Below the pieces are notes generated by a model. The model ran no database searches, was not told the DNA's origin, and saw only the letters and a program-made list of their open reading frames with translations. Shown in pieces: positions 33,308-44,088 of a stretch of DNA of 59,297 bases. This DNA is from Salisapilia sapeloensis (taxonomy: Eukaryota > Oomycota > Peronosporomycetes > Peronosporales > Salisapiliaceae), in the NCBI GenBank assembly GCA_023334545.1, contig JAADVB010000102.1, forward strand, positions 1-59,297, given 5' to 3'. The position numbers and the translations under genes are program-made. The first letter of the stretch is position 1, and each line of letters begins with the position of its first letter.

Positions 33308-33653
33308 ATGATTGACAAGCGCTTCCATCGCTCGTTGCAGCTAGCTTCATATGCCTTCTGTGCCGCCATGACAGCAAAGCTTGTGCTTTTCACAGACTAT
33401 AACTCTCGACGTGGACGAGAGCAACCGCATGTATTCACTCCAGTACGTACTTGCAAACTACTATACCCTAGGAATTATTTATCCATGAATACTTACGTGT
33501 TTACATTCCTAGATCCAGCAATTCGCCGAGAGGAAGATGGACGACTTCTTTGGGGTGAATGAAATTGGCGAGAAAGCAGCACAGGACCAATCTACACAGT
33601 CGAACAATACAGCCGACTTGAAAGCTGCCAAAGAAGACAGTGCCAGAGCATAG
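33308..33653 (+). CDS. Small single-helix protein of unknown function
   Basis: Not recognised. Two exons (33308-33442 and 33513-33653) give 91 residues. There is a short basic start (MIDKRFHRSLQ), one hydrophobic helix of about 18 residues (ASYAFCAAMTAKLVLF), then a basic and polar region and a Q/N/A-rich charged tail. The layout suits a small mitochondrial inner-membrane protein or accessory subunit, but no family motif was seen. The intron has GTACGT and CCTAG ends and keeps frame. It is convergent with the GH5 gene, 49 nt between stops. Confidence 0.65.
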
Positions 33654-33702
33654 TGGTTATAACAAAAAGGAACAAGTTGTTTCATATCTTCAGAGACCTC
33701 TA

Positions 33703-35813
33703 TCAGCCACAGATTGCTATCAGAAGGATGACTACAAACCCGACAAACCCTCCAACCTTGACGAATTGCCAGTTCCGCTTCTTGGATTGATACAATCGCT
33801 CCATACTCTCGTCTTTCGATGTAATCACAAGCGTATGTGTGGCACAGTCATTGCTGTGGGAGTACCGGATGATATCCCATCCATCTCGATCCGACTGGAC
33901 TTGGTACTGACCGTCCGACACGAACACATTGTACCCATGGCTATAGTGAATATGTGGGACCGCCACTTCTGTTGATGCTCGAGGCGTAACGTCGCCCCAC
34001 TTGCCATTCTCACACACGTACTGAAGCTCATAACGTCCTCTCTGCAGCTCAAAAGTAGACTTCAATGGCAACCCAGCCACTTTCGTTGCGTGTGGTCGTA
34101 CGAACGCCAAAAGAGCTCTCCCTCCATCGTCGAGTCCAGACGTCTCGACATCCTTTTCGCCATCTTTACTTAGAATACTCAAGTCCTCTAGATTCCACAG
34201 GTCGCCATACTCGTTGTCGTTCTCTGGCGTGTAGCACCATAATGTATATGACAGCAAGTTGTGCTCCAGACACGAGATCGTGTTGTCCAGTGCAGCCACT
34301 TGGGCACTGTAGTCTCCACTCGAAAAGGCGCGTTTGTCGTTCATACTAAAGGGGATACCCGTCTCGCCGATTAAAGTCGGTGCATTATGCATCTGATCAC
34401 GTCCAAATCCTGCGATATTCGCCAGTTGCTGCTTGTGCGTCTGCTGCACTGCTGAAAAGCCAAAAGCAGGGCGTTTCGTCTTCGGATCGACCGTAAAGTA
34501 TGGCCTCCACGCGCCAAGGAAGAGTGTCACACCATCATACCAATGGGAAGCATTGACTGCATTCGGGAAGCGTTGAGGATCCACCTCTGGGAACTCTTCC
34601 GAGCTAAACTCGACTGGAGGCAGCTCTACAAACAGCATCGGGTCTTCCAGAATACTCCGCATTCGTTGGCAGAATTTCTAGTACACATAAAGCTAAGCAC
34701 GTCGTTCTAATAAATACAGGAAAGGAAGAGTACGTCTGCGAATGGGAGGTAACAGTCTCGTCCGAAGTTGGCGTTGGCAAAGTAATCTGGCTGTAGGAGT
34801 CGCGGCTGGCCGCTCGAGTCGATCTTCCACACTTCCTCCATGCGCCAGATGCAGTGATGCCCTTCTTTCCACGCACGCTTGCCCAAGGGGTCCACCGTCA
34901 CCCTCTTATCCGGTCGACCAAGCACATGCTGATTAAATCCATTCGACCAGACGCTGACTGTCTCCTTGAATCCTTCACCCAAACACATACCTTGGAATGG
35001 CGTCGGGGCATACTCCGCCTTTAGCTCATGACTGGAAAAGCAATCCGACAGATCCTTCACGCCAATGTACCCTGTCATGGGTTCGTTCATAGACCCAAAG
35101 CCAACCACATTCGATAGGCCTTGCAATGCTTTGGCCAATTCGGTCATTGCATCAAGATAATGGCTTTGAAGATACTCTTGCACCTGCACGCCGTTTACAT
35201 AGCACTTTGGCGCGTACTTGGCGCCACCCCAGAAAAGCGTGAACATGGTGGCACAAGCCAGCTTAAAGTAGTTTGTCGGCCAGGTCATTTTAGGAAACTC
35301 AGACGCTTTGTATCCACTCGTCTCGAGGCATAATGCAGCTTTCGTCGCTTCGAAATGACGAGGTTCAAATCCGACGCACTCGAGCGTCCACATTGGAGCG
35401 CCATCGCCGCCCGTCCAACGACTCCACACATCCTGGTGTGGATCCACGTATATTTGCAAACCATATTCCTCGGCTTTCGTCACGATATCACGAATGTACT
35501 GTAAATACTCTCGGTCGTACACGCCTGGACCAGCATGTTCGACGGCTTCCCAGGTTACCACGAACCGAATAAACGTAAGTCCCCACCGCCGAAGCCTGCC
35601 AAAGTGCTCATCTGCTTGGTCTAGTGGAAATGGACGGTTCACAAACGACACAGAGGCCGCATGATCGAAAAGTCCGTCCGTGTCGATGGAGTCATAATGG
35701 CCGTAGCCCCACGGGTGCTTGGACGACCCTGCGACGTTCACACCTCGTAGCAGCAGCACGCGTCCGTCGCTGTCGACAAATTGTCCATTGCGAGCTCTGA
35801 TATCTGGCGGCAT
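33703..35813 (-). CDS. GH5 subfamily-12-like glucosidase (endoglycoceramidase / sterylglucosidase type), tail-anchored
   Basis: Two exons, about 685 residues. It starts directly with the family opening (GQFVDSDGRVLLLRGVNVAG) and has no signal peptide. Catalytic landmarks are YVDPHQDVWSRWTGGDGAP, the acid/base glutamate in GFGSMNEPMTGY and the nucleophile glutamate in TLIGETGIPF. SYTLWCYTPENDNEYGDLWN follows. This matches the intracellular fungal EGCrP group, which hydrolyses glucosylceramide or sterylglucoside. A beta-rich C-terminal domain leads to a final membrane helix (VKVGGFVGFVVILLIAI) ending two residues before the stop, so the enzyme is probably held on a membrane facing the cytosol. 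The intron at about 34681-34734 fits frame. Confidence 0.85.
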
Positions 35814-36383
35814 GTCAAGTGATATATCTCAAGAGGTGTGGTGGAGAGAGGTGGAATAAGGACGTCGACGAATGTCTTATTAGAGAAGTTTCGAAGTATT
35901 TGAAAAATGCCAACACATCATTCCAGTTCTTCTGAATTTACAATCGAGATTTTTATGTGGGATCATTCCGAATGGGACATGTATACTTGATCGATGGAGA
36001 ATCAGCTTTACTTGCAGATACTTGAAGCCGACTAGCTCCGTATCTCACTGTTGGGATGGAGCTTTCAGATACTTTGAACCTAGGTCGCTTGTAAAATGAG
36101 GTGGAAGGATCGATGCTAGTCATTGACTAGCATCACTAGAAACGAGAGGATGCTGTTGACATCATATAGAGTTGATCGATGTTTTATGACAATACTCACA
36201 AGCGAGAAGGCAGTAGGTGGGTCGCTACACAGCATGCATTTACCTTGTCCTCTACAAGTTTTCGCAATGCACATCTAGTCAATCCACAAAGGTATAGGAA
36301 GGAACACTTGACAAGGTGGATATAAATGCAAATGATGATATTCGTGGCATCTTGATCACACGAAGTTACCGCTCCAATTACGT
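35814..36383. other. Intergenic between two minus-strand genes
   Basis: About 570 nt with no gene seen. It contains a short local duplication of the phrase AGTC/GACTAGCATCACTAG around 36117-36140 and several pyrimidine-rich patches. It probably includes the GH5 promoter, as GH5 starts at 35813 and reads away from it. Confidence 0.45.
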
Positions 36384-36985
36384 CTACTCTTTCTTCTCAT
36401 CCGTTTCCTTCTTTTCCAGTAGATTGGAGGGCACCATGTACCCACGTCGACGAAGCGCTCGCATCACCATGGGCGTAACTGCGAATGTCATCGGCCATCG
36501 AATAGGTGCAGCGAGCTTGTAGATGGCATACGTGAGGACAAACGATCCAGCAGACGCTGCGTCCGAGACTGGGGCCAATGCTGCCGTAGATGACATGCCA
36601 GTAACCTCCAGAATATGATTTACATCGACGCCACTGACGACGCCAGCGTAGAGGATTGATAGATTAATCGTAGACAGCACTGTATGGGTAACCAATCCGA
36701 CTCTTCCGTACTCCACTGCAAACGTCTTCGCTCGTCCTCTCCACGATCTATCCTCCTTTGCCTTGTTCACATAAATATAGTTGACACTATAGAATCTCTT
36801 GTGTCCAAGGATCGACGACATACCGTTTGATCCGTGCTTTTATCCTCATCATCCACCTTTTGAGAAAACTGTCTTGCCCATGTCATTCGGCCCATTGATG
36901 CATTCTCATGACCAAGTTGGTTTACATCCTTCCACAAGACACAGCGAGCTAGTAGCCTCGACGGAGCTGTCCACGTCCGGCGCAT
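36384..36985 (-). CDS. FAM210/DUF1279 mitochondrial membrane protein
   Basis: Two exons, about 180 residues. The N-terminus (MRRTWTAPSRLLARCVLW) is a mitochondrial presequence. After the intron the DUF1279 domain begins: RAKTFAVEYGRVGLVTHTVL, a membrane helix (STINLSILYAGVVSGVDV), then a second hydrophobic stretch (AGSFVLTYAIYKLAAPIRWP) and a basic end. FAM210A/B-type proteins of this family are mitochondrial inner-membrane proteins linked to mitochondrial translation or iron handling in animals. Here only family membership is supported. Its start is 80 nt from the divergent malonyl-CoA decarboxylase start, so the two share a short promoter. Confidence 0.82.
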
Positions 36986-37065
36986 GATGTCTACCAGTGA
37001 TCGGCTTATTAAATATCGTACATTTCGATACGCCAGTATTGTGGGTTTATCAGGCAGCTCCGACC

Positions 37066-39080
37066 ATGCTCAAGTGCATCCAGTCCGTCGCGAGATATGG
37101 TCGCTTGAGCCGATATGCTATTGGCAATGCAAAGATTGCATGGAATAGTTTTGCAACGAAAGATTCGTCTATCCAGACACCACACTTGGATGTCAAAACG
37201 CCGGCAGATAGAAAGCAAATGGCTGCTCTCATGTCCGAAGCGGTGCGTACGGAGAACCACACCTCTGGTGCGTACAATACTTGCAGACTTTTAGTACCTA
37301 GTGTCGAGCTGACGAGTTGTCGATGCGAATGATACGAACTAGACTTTGTACCGAGTGTGCTCATCCGACAATTGTGCAGTCGGTTCCAAGACATGAATAT
37401 CGATGACAAGAAGGAATTCCTTTTGATCCTCGCTCGTGACTTGCACGTGGATACGAACCAAGTAGGCAGCAATTAAAGTATTCAATGCTCTAGTGTTAAT
37501 GTAAAATGCAATGTTCATTAGGTGCAGCAAGGGATTCGCTACTTTCAAGCTGAGCTCGATGCGATGCAGTCAGGTAGCGTCGAGTGGGAGAAAGATGAAG
37601 TAGAGCGGTATCTGCGCACTTTTAGAAGCCTCCGACAGTCTCTGACGCCATTGTATGAGGTATTAATCCACCATTAAGCTAAACTTGTAAATACTAACCT
37701 TAATGACTTTGCCAGACATTCTTCCAGCAAGTCTTGTCACAGCATGGAAATGGAATGCTTTTCCTAGTTCACATGCGAGCTGATATGCTACAGATTCTCC
37801 GCAAGCGCATTGCAGTTGGTAGTGAGGCGTCTGCGCTTCGATCCATGGATGCAAGCCTAAAGGTACACCTCTTCCATCCTCATGTACTTTGTCTTGAGCT
37901 GACAGAAACACAAGAGCTTCCTAGCTTCATGGTTTAGTGTCGGTTTCCTAAAGCTCGAGCGAGTGACGTATGAAAAGTCCTCCGGTGAGCTACTAGAAAA
38001 GATCATTCGATATGAAGCTGTCCATCCAGTTGGAACAATTGCCGAGCTCAAGCGCCGATTAGGTACGTCGTGTTTTTGATGAGAAACATACCTATCGCAC
38101 CAGTTAACTCACCTGTGTCGCTCTTGTAGGCAGTGGCAGACGTTGTTTTGCATTTTTCCACCCAAGGTACTATATACTTAATCATGATTATCTGCATGCT
38201 CCTCATACTGCCGTATCTACAGTATCCCGGATGAACCACTAGTGTTCGTGCACGTGGCGCTTGTCTCCGAACTAGCATCCAGCATGGATTACATTCGAGA
38301 GGGCACAGAGCAACTACCAGATAGCACAAAAGCCTCTGCTGCCATCTTTTACTCCATCTCATCCACGCAAAAGGGACTGCAGGTACCTCCTACCATCTCT
38401 TCCATTCTTTCCACAAAGGATTTAATAACTCTTGAATTTCCGTAGGGCATCGATCTGGGCAACTTCTTGATTAAAGAAGTGGCCAAGGCGCTGCAGACAG
38501 ACCTACCTCAGCTCTCAACGTTTGCTACACTGAGCCCCATGCCACAGTTTATGCCTTGGCTAGAAAGCCAACGCCACACGTTAGATCGAGATCTCATCAA
38601 GAAGGAAGATATGGACGTCTTGCGAAAGATGTGCGAGGAAGAAGGTGTATTTAGTACAAACGAATCAGACGTTGGCGTCGTGTTGGATCTTTTGCAAGTG
38701 GACGGTTGGGAGAAGAATCCGTTACTAGAGCAAGCGCTTCGACCGGTTCTTCTCCGTTTAGGTGCACATTACATCTACTTGGAAAAGAAGCGGAGCAAAG
38801 CTTTGTGTCCAGTTGCCAACTTCCACATCCGCAACGGAGCCATCTTTGAACGTCTCAACTGGTTGGCCGATCTGTCACCAAAGGTATCTAACTCTATTGT
38901 CTACCCACAACGTTCATATCTGACGTGTGAATACTGTAGGGACTAAGTCAAAGCGGAGGGATGATGGTCAATTACAAGTACGACTTGGCAGCAGTGGAAG
39001 AGAATAATGAGCAGTACTTGTTGGCGAATCGTATTCCTATTGGGAAGCAGCCGAGAGAATTGTTGGAAATGGAAAAGTAG
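37066..39080 (+). CDS. MLYCD: Malonyl-CoA decarboxylase
   Basis: About nine exons, ~500 residues. The first 30 residues (MLKCIQSVARYGRLSRYAIG) look like a mitochondrial presequence; no peroxisomal SKL is present at the C-terminus (ends MEK). The helical N-domain leads to SFLASWFSVGFLKLERVTYE, then the catalytic acetyltransferase-like domain with EAVHPVGTIAELKRRLGSGR, RCFAFFHPSIPDEPLVFVHV and the active-site histidine in NFHIRNGAIFERLNWLAD. It decarboxylates malonyl-CoA to acetyl-CoA. Two junctions needed care: a GTGCGT donor near 37269, and an acceptor at CACAAG near 37915 that restores the conserved SFLASWFS segment. Confidence 0.92.
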
Positions 39081-39169
39081 GATGGGCATTCAGAAGAATC
39101 GGTTTCAATTTCAGTTGCATGTGGATTGTTTTCACCCGTCGCGATTGAATTGTTCGTCCTACGTGTATC

Positions 39170-39926
39170 ATGGTACTTGCGCAAGACGAAATTGATGCTT
39201 GTCGAGAAGCTTTCCTGGCTTTTGATAAAGATCGGTAGGAGCTAAATGAACTCTTCTTTCCTCTATTAACTTGAGTCAAAGCTCTAATTCGTCTGATGCA
39301 GGAGTGGGACGATCGATGTGTGGGAACTTCGTCAGGTACTAGAAGGTATGGTCTATCCAGATACCAACGATACGGTATCTAATGAGCTATACATCAACAG
39401 CGATGGGACAGCAACCGACAGAGGAAGAGTTGTTCCAAATGATCAGTGAAGTGGATGAAGACATGAGTGGAGCGATCGGTTCATATTATTTTCTATCTCT
39501 TGTCAGAGTCAGTCCATTTACCCACGTATGCATCTTTCCATACTAGACTTTGCCGAGTTCCTTCAAGTCATCGACAACCAGAAAGATCGAGCAGCAATGT
39601 ACGAAGATGATACAGATATGAGTACGTGCAGCCAAGTTTATTATAGCATAGAACACTGAGGATACCATTTTAGTTGATAGTTGACGCTTTTGTCGCTTGT
39701 GGAGGCCAGTCCGACAAGGGCGGAGTTGTGCGGAAAGATACACTAGTAAAGATCATCAAGGGCGACTTCGGCCTCACGATTAACATCGAGGTACTTCTGC
39801 ATAAAGCCTAGACCAACTCGGTAACCCGACGCTAAACCTCATGCCTTATAGGAGATGATCAACAAGCTTGACGTCGATGGCAGTGGCGAGATAGAGTTCG
39901 ATGAGTTCAAAGCGATCCTGACTTAA
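39170..39926 (+). CDS. Calmodulin-like EF-hand protein
   Basis: Six short exons, about 155 residues with four EF-hands. Loops 1 (DKDRSGTIDVWE), 2 (DEDMSGAIDFAE) and 4 (DVDGSGEIEFDE) have full calcium-ligand patterns. Loop 3 (GGQSDKGGVVRKD) is degenerate. The linker QKDRAAMYEDDTDMIDAFVA is longer than in calmodulin. The shape resembles flagellar calmodulin-like and centrin-like light chains, but no subfamily can be assigned. Several introns fall inside or next to EF-hand loops. The last acceptor pair near 39660-39685 has two TAG choices; the downstream one keeps frame. Confidence 0.78.
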
Positions 39927-40073
39927 GTTGGCAAGTAAAACAATTTCTTTCCTCCATTTCTTCCTATAAGTGTTTCGCAATAACAAGCAGAAGCAGTCGC
40001 GTCTACACTAGCTCTTCGATCAAGCTGTCTGCGCCAAATCTCCCTCGTTCCAGCCACCCTACCGTCCTACCTC

Positions 40074-41651
40074 CTAGGCGTTGTAGACGCATAAACTGTT
40101 CCTAACAGCGACAGCAACTTCCTTCCGCAGTGGATGCCATCTCGCCTGCATGATCTTTCTCGTCAAGTCCAGCGGAGCTTGCTCTGGCATTTGAGCAGGA
40201 GCAGCAACCGCCTGCGGAGCAAGTATGCCTTGAGGAAGCGAGTGGCGACGAGACGATGATGCTGTCCTTGGGTTGGGTGAGATACAAGTTTCACTGCGTC
40301 CGAGGCTATCGTAGATGTGGAATTGACTGTTGTACGAGCCTGTGACAAAGTGGCTTCCGTCTCCACTCACATCACACTCGAACTTGTCAAAGATACAATC
40401 GCTTTCGTACAAGTCGCCAAGCCTTGAACGCAAGTGTTCATGGATCTACACACGAGTCAATTACTATAAATAGAGCTCAGAAGAAGAGTAAGAAAGCGTA
40501 CATTGATAGTCGTCACAGGTCGAGAGTCCATGTTGATATCCCAGACCTTCAGCGTCATGCAGTCTCGAGAAAGAATGTACCTGCCGTCTGGAGAAAACTT
40601 AACATCCGAGATAGATGCGATGATTTCGGAAAAGAAGTTTCGAGGTTCGTTCTGTTCCCGATCTTCAAACACTATTTAAGAGCTCATTAGCTCCATGCAA
40701 CTAGCCACATACCTCTAAGGGAATACCTATGGTGTTGTTATCGCAGACGGCAGCCTGCCTCATGTCACCTAGCTTAATCGCACCTCGACTCGTGCTGTAC
40801 ATCATGACGTTGCAATGGGATGGGTGGAAATCTGCGGCCGTAATCACTTCCATCAGGTCCTCCATATTGTCCGGCTTGACGTCTACGATAGCTAGATCAT
40901 GTCGAAACGTTAGATTACCATTTGTAGTATCTTAAAAGGCAAAAGTACTAAAGCTTTGGTCGGAGTAGTTGAGATTCCAGAGGTTCACTCGCAAGTCATC
41001 AGCCGATATGAACGTCTCTCCGTCACTATTGAGAGCTATGGAGTTGATATGATATGCATGGGCATTCGCAAAGATCCTTTTGGCAGTCGATGTACGTTCG
41101 TGCTGGAGGACATGCCACTCAGGCAGCTTGATGTTAACAGGTGTTGCTCTTCCCATGGAGGCAGTCGATCCTGGAGAGTTGTACCGCGTGACTTCCCACA
41201 CGCTCCGCTCATGGACCTTCCACAGTTTCACCGTCTTATCGTTGGTAGAGATCAAGTAGAGTGCATTGTTGGACGGTCGGCACCAACGTATTTGATTGAT
41301 CTTCTCTTCAATGTCCAGACTTCGGAGGTAGTCGAACTCGGCCGTGTGGCTCTGAAAGGAACTGTACAGCGTGTAGGGAGCATCGGACGTTGGATCCTAC
41401 GAAATGTCCATGAATACAAAAACCTTTCGGACGCGAGATAGAAAGATAAAATATACCGAGTGACTCGAATCTTTGCCAGCATACACGTTAATCTGTCCTC
41501 CTTTGTTCCCGGTCGCTAGAAACTCCCCGGAACGGTCATACTCGATGGCTGAAATAACTTCGTTTTCTACGAGACTTTTCGATCGATCACCAGTAGTAAA
41601 GTTCATGCTCCAGCCATTTTGCTGTTGCGTTGGAGGAGTAACTCTCGCCAT
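40074..41651 (-). CDS. PPP2R2: PP2A regulatory subunit B (PR55/B55)
   Basis: About six exons, seven-bladed WD40 protein. Landmarks of the B55 family: [125 protein letters not shown] and [17 protein letters not shown]. It targets the PP2A A-C core to substrates, notably in mitotic exit. Compared with animals there is a serine/proline-rich insertion before the last strand ([18 protein letters not shown]). The start ATG at 41651 was chosen over an upstream in-frame GTG. Confidence 0.94.
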
Positions 41652-41931
41652 GCTCCGTGCTTGAGGAATCGACGCCAGAGCGAGCACTGAAACGACTTAG
41701 ACTAACTTTAGCCAAATGCCCAGCTGTGGGCCAGTTCGATTTCTTCTAAAAAAACGGGATCGCACGGGCAGACGAAGCGCCTTTGCACCCTTCGCCTTGG
41801 TAGAAAGCTCGGATCCTTTGCTTACGATCACTATCAAGTCGAGCGTCACCCGGCCCGACCTGGGTCGCTCACCAGTTATTTTGACCTAGGTGGGAAGACT
41901 TTTGTGGTCGATCCACAAAAGCAAGACTACG

Positions 41932-44049
41932 ATGGGCAGGAAGGCAGGACGGAGGAAAGCGACTTCCGAGTCGGACGATGAAGACAAAGTGCTTGCCGAT
42001 GCACAGAAGGAAGTAGCTAAGAACAAGTATTCAGTCTATTTCAGTAGTTTCAGCAGCATGCTAACGATGTGTAGGCAGCGAGCGCCACGGAAGAAGGTTG
42101 CGAGGATTATGACGCTAGATGAGCTCGTCGAAGAGCACGAAGCGGATGTGAAGAAAAAAGCGTACTATAAAAGCAAGAGGGAGGAGAGACTTGCAGCGAA
42201 GACAAATAGAGACGAGAAAGGTTCGCAAAGCACTGCCTTGGGCAGCATGATTGACGCCATGGATCGTAATCTGGAAACGCTGGACGCAGACAGCCACTTT
42301 TTTGAAAGAAAAGATGAAAGCATATCCGAGGCCTTCGGATTCGTCTTCACACCGATGACAGAGGTATCATCTCGAAGTTTCCTCGGTAGTAATTGCAGGA
42401 TTGAATCGTTAATGGAGTAGCCGCTGTCCTACATTCCGTTCAAAGCGACTGCGTCGGAGCTTAATGGACCACTTGGCATGCTGTACAAAGCCCTCCAAAC
42501 TACGGATGAAGAGGAGTTGAAGCAGTTGCTATGGAGTAAAGCCCTTCTCCAGTTTCTAATGCTGCAAAAGTGTCCGAATGGATGTGTCAATGACTCTCAA
42601 GACAGCATACTTGCTGCAAAGAGGGTAGTCCGCCTTCCAACGAGGATCGCTAGGTGGTTATTCACGACTAGTATGCCTTTGTCTTGCATGTAAAACGAAT
42701 AGTATATTAAATTTTGCGTCTAGTGTCGAAACATTCCAGCACGGACGTCGTCGCCGGGTGTTTCTACATTCTCTTCATCTCCCTCCAGTCTTCCATGCAG
42801 ACAGTCAACAAAGCACCATTCGTACGTTTCTTTTCTCTGCCCGCAGCAATAGATGATGACGATGAGCGGTAATAGGAAGTAGCAATGGGTCTCCCGACAG
42901 CACAGACGTCTTTACCCATCGGAGACTTAAGTTCACTCTTTGATGACTCGGCGCTCTTCGGCATGGAATGGGAGCCTGCATTTATAGACTTTCTCTCAAT
43001 CTTCCGTCAGTACGGATTCAACGACAGCAAGCGCAGCATGGCTATGAAGAGCAAGATCATGTCGGAAGCTCCTGCACCTCCAAGTGGAGAAGACGTTGCG
43101 TTCCCAAAGACAAACATGATCTTTGTGCTGTCCTACCTGATAGCTTGTCTCCGTACCAAGTACGTATTCCCTCTCCCTCTTCTCTGCCTACAGCTAACAT
43201 GTACGACCTAGATCACTGCATCTGAGCGGATATGATGCACATCAGTACACCATCTTCTTCCTCCGCATGCAGTTTGAGAACCATCTAGGCAAGCAGATCG
43301 TCAACCTCGCTTCACGCTGCATTGAAGAGCTGCTCGAAGCCTTCCCTAGGAGAGAATGGAGAAAAGACTATGCGCCGTCGCTTGTGCTAAAGATCGCTGG
43401 CGCAAAGGAAGGTATGTTTAGCACAACGACAGGATGGCTAGCTGTCGCTCGTCGACTACCGTGCACACCGCGTGGTGCTGAACTCGTCACGGCCCTAGCA
43501 GTCTACGTCCTCCAGCACCGCATCGACCAGGCAGCTGACGACAGGGTACGTCCTGCTTATCCAGTAATAAACCACAGCAAGTAGTGAGAGCATGTGCATA
43601 CAGAAGCAAGTGAATGCGATGCGTTTCCCGCCATCCAGTAAGCTTGTACTCGATATCATTGTCCGAATGGTAGATGATCTGGAGGAAACGTACGGTCGGA
43701 ATAGCTCGACTGTGAAGAAGACGCACATTCCGTTTGGTGAAATCGGACATAAAGTGGCGTTCATGGACCACGCGCTAGAGCTCTATCTGAACCAAGTGAA
43801 GCCTCAGATGGTCAAGCCTCTCCTCGACAAGCTCGACACCTTTGTCAAGGCCCACAGGTCCATGATGGCGCTCAAGTGGCACGAGGTACTTATATATACA
43901 TCAGCCACCCATACCACTACTAACAATCACTACGTCCTCGACAGCTCAAGACGGTGGTCACATTGATGCGTCGCAAGTACGCTGCAGGCAACCTCCGTGT
44001 GGACAAGATAGATGCATCCACCAACATCAACACTGTAGTCATCGACTAA
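41932..44049 (+). CDS. SLF2/FAM178-like (CANIN) SMC5/6-associated protein
   Basis: About nine exons, ~560 residues. The N-terminus is basic and nuclear-like (MGRKAGRRKATSESDDED), then an acidic/lysine coiled stretch. The folded part is all-helical. The block EWRKDYAPSLVLKIAG, then TTGWLAVARRLPCTPRGAEL and VTALAVYVLQHRI, echoes the FAM178/SLF2 signature in which a leucine-rich WLVxLVPxxxRGxxLR motif follows a tryptophan-rich helix. SLF2-type proteins, like plant ASAP1/Nse6, load or recruit the SMC5/6 complex. The resemblance is moderate; the alternative is another helical-repeat nuclear protein. An exon at about 42723-42822 and the one after it use GTACGT and AATAG borders. Confidence 0.58.
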
Positions 44050-44088
44050 AACTTCAAGTACAAGCGTATGTAGCAAAGCAAATGAGAT

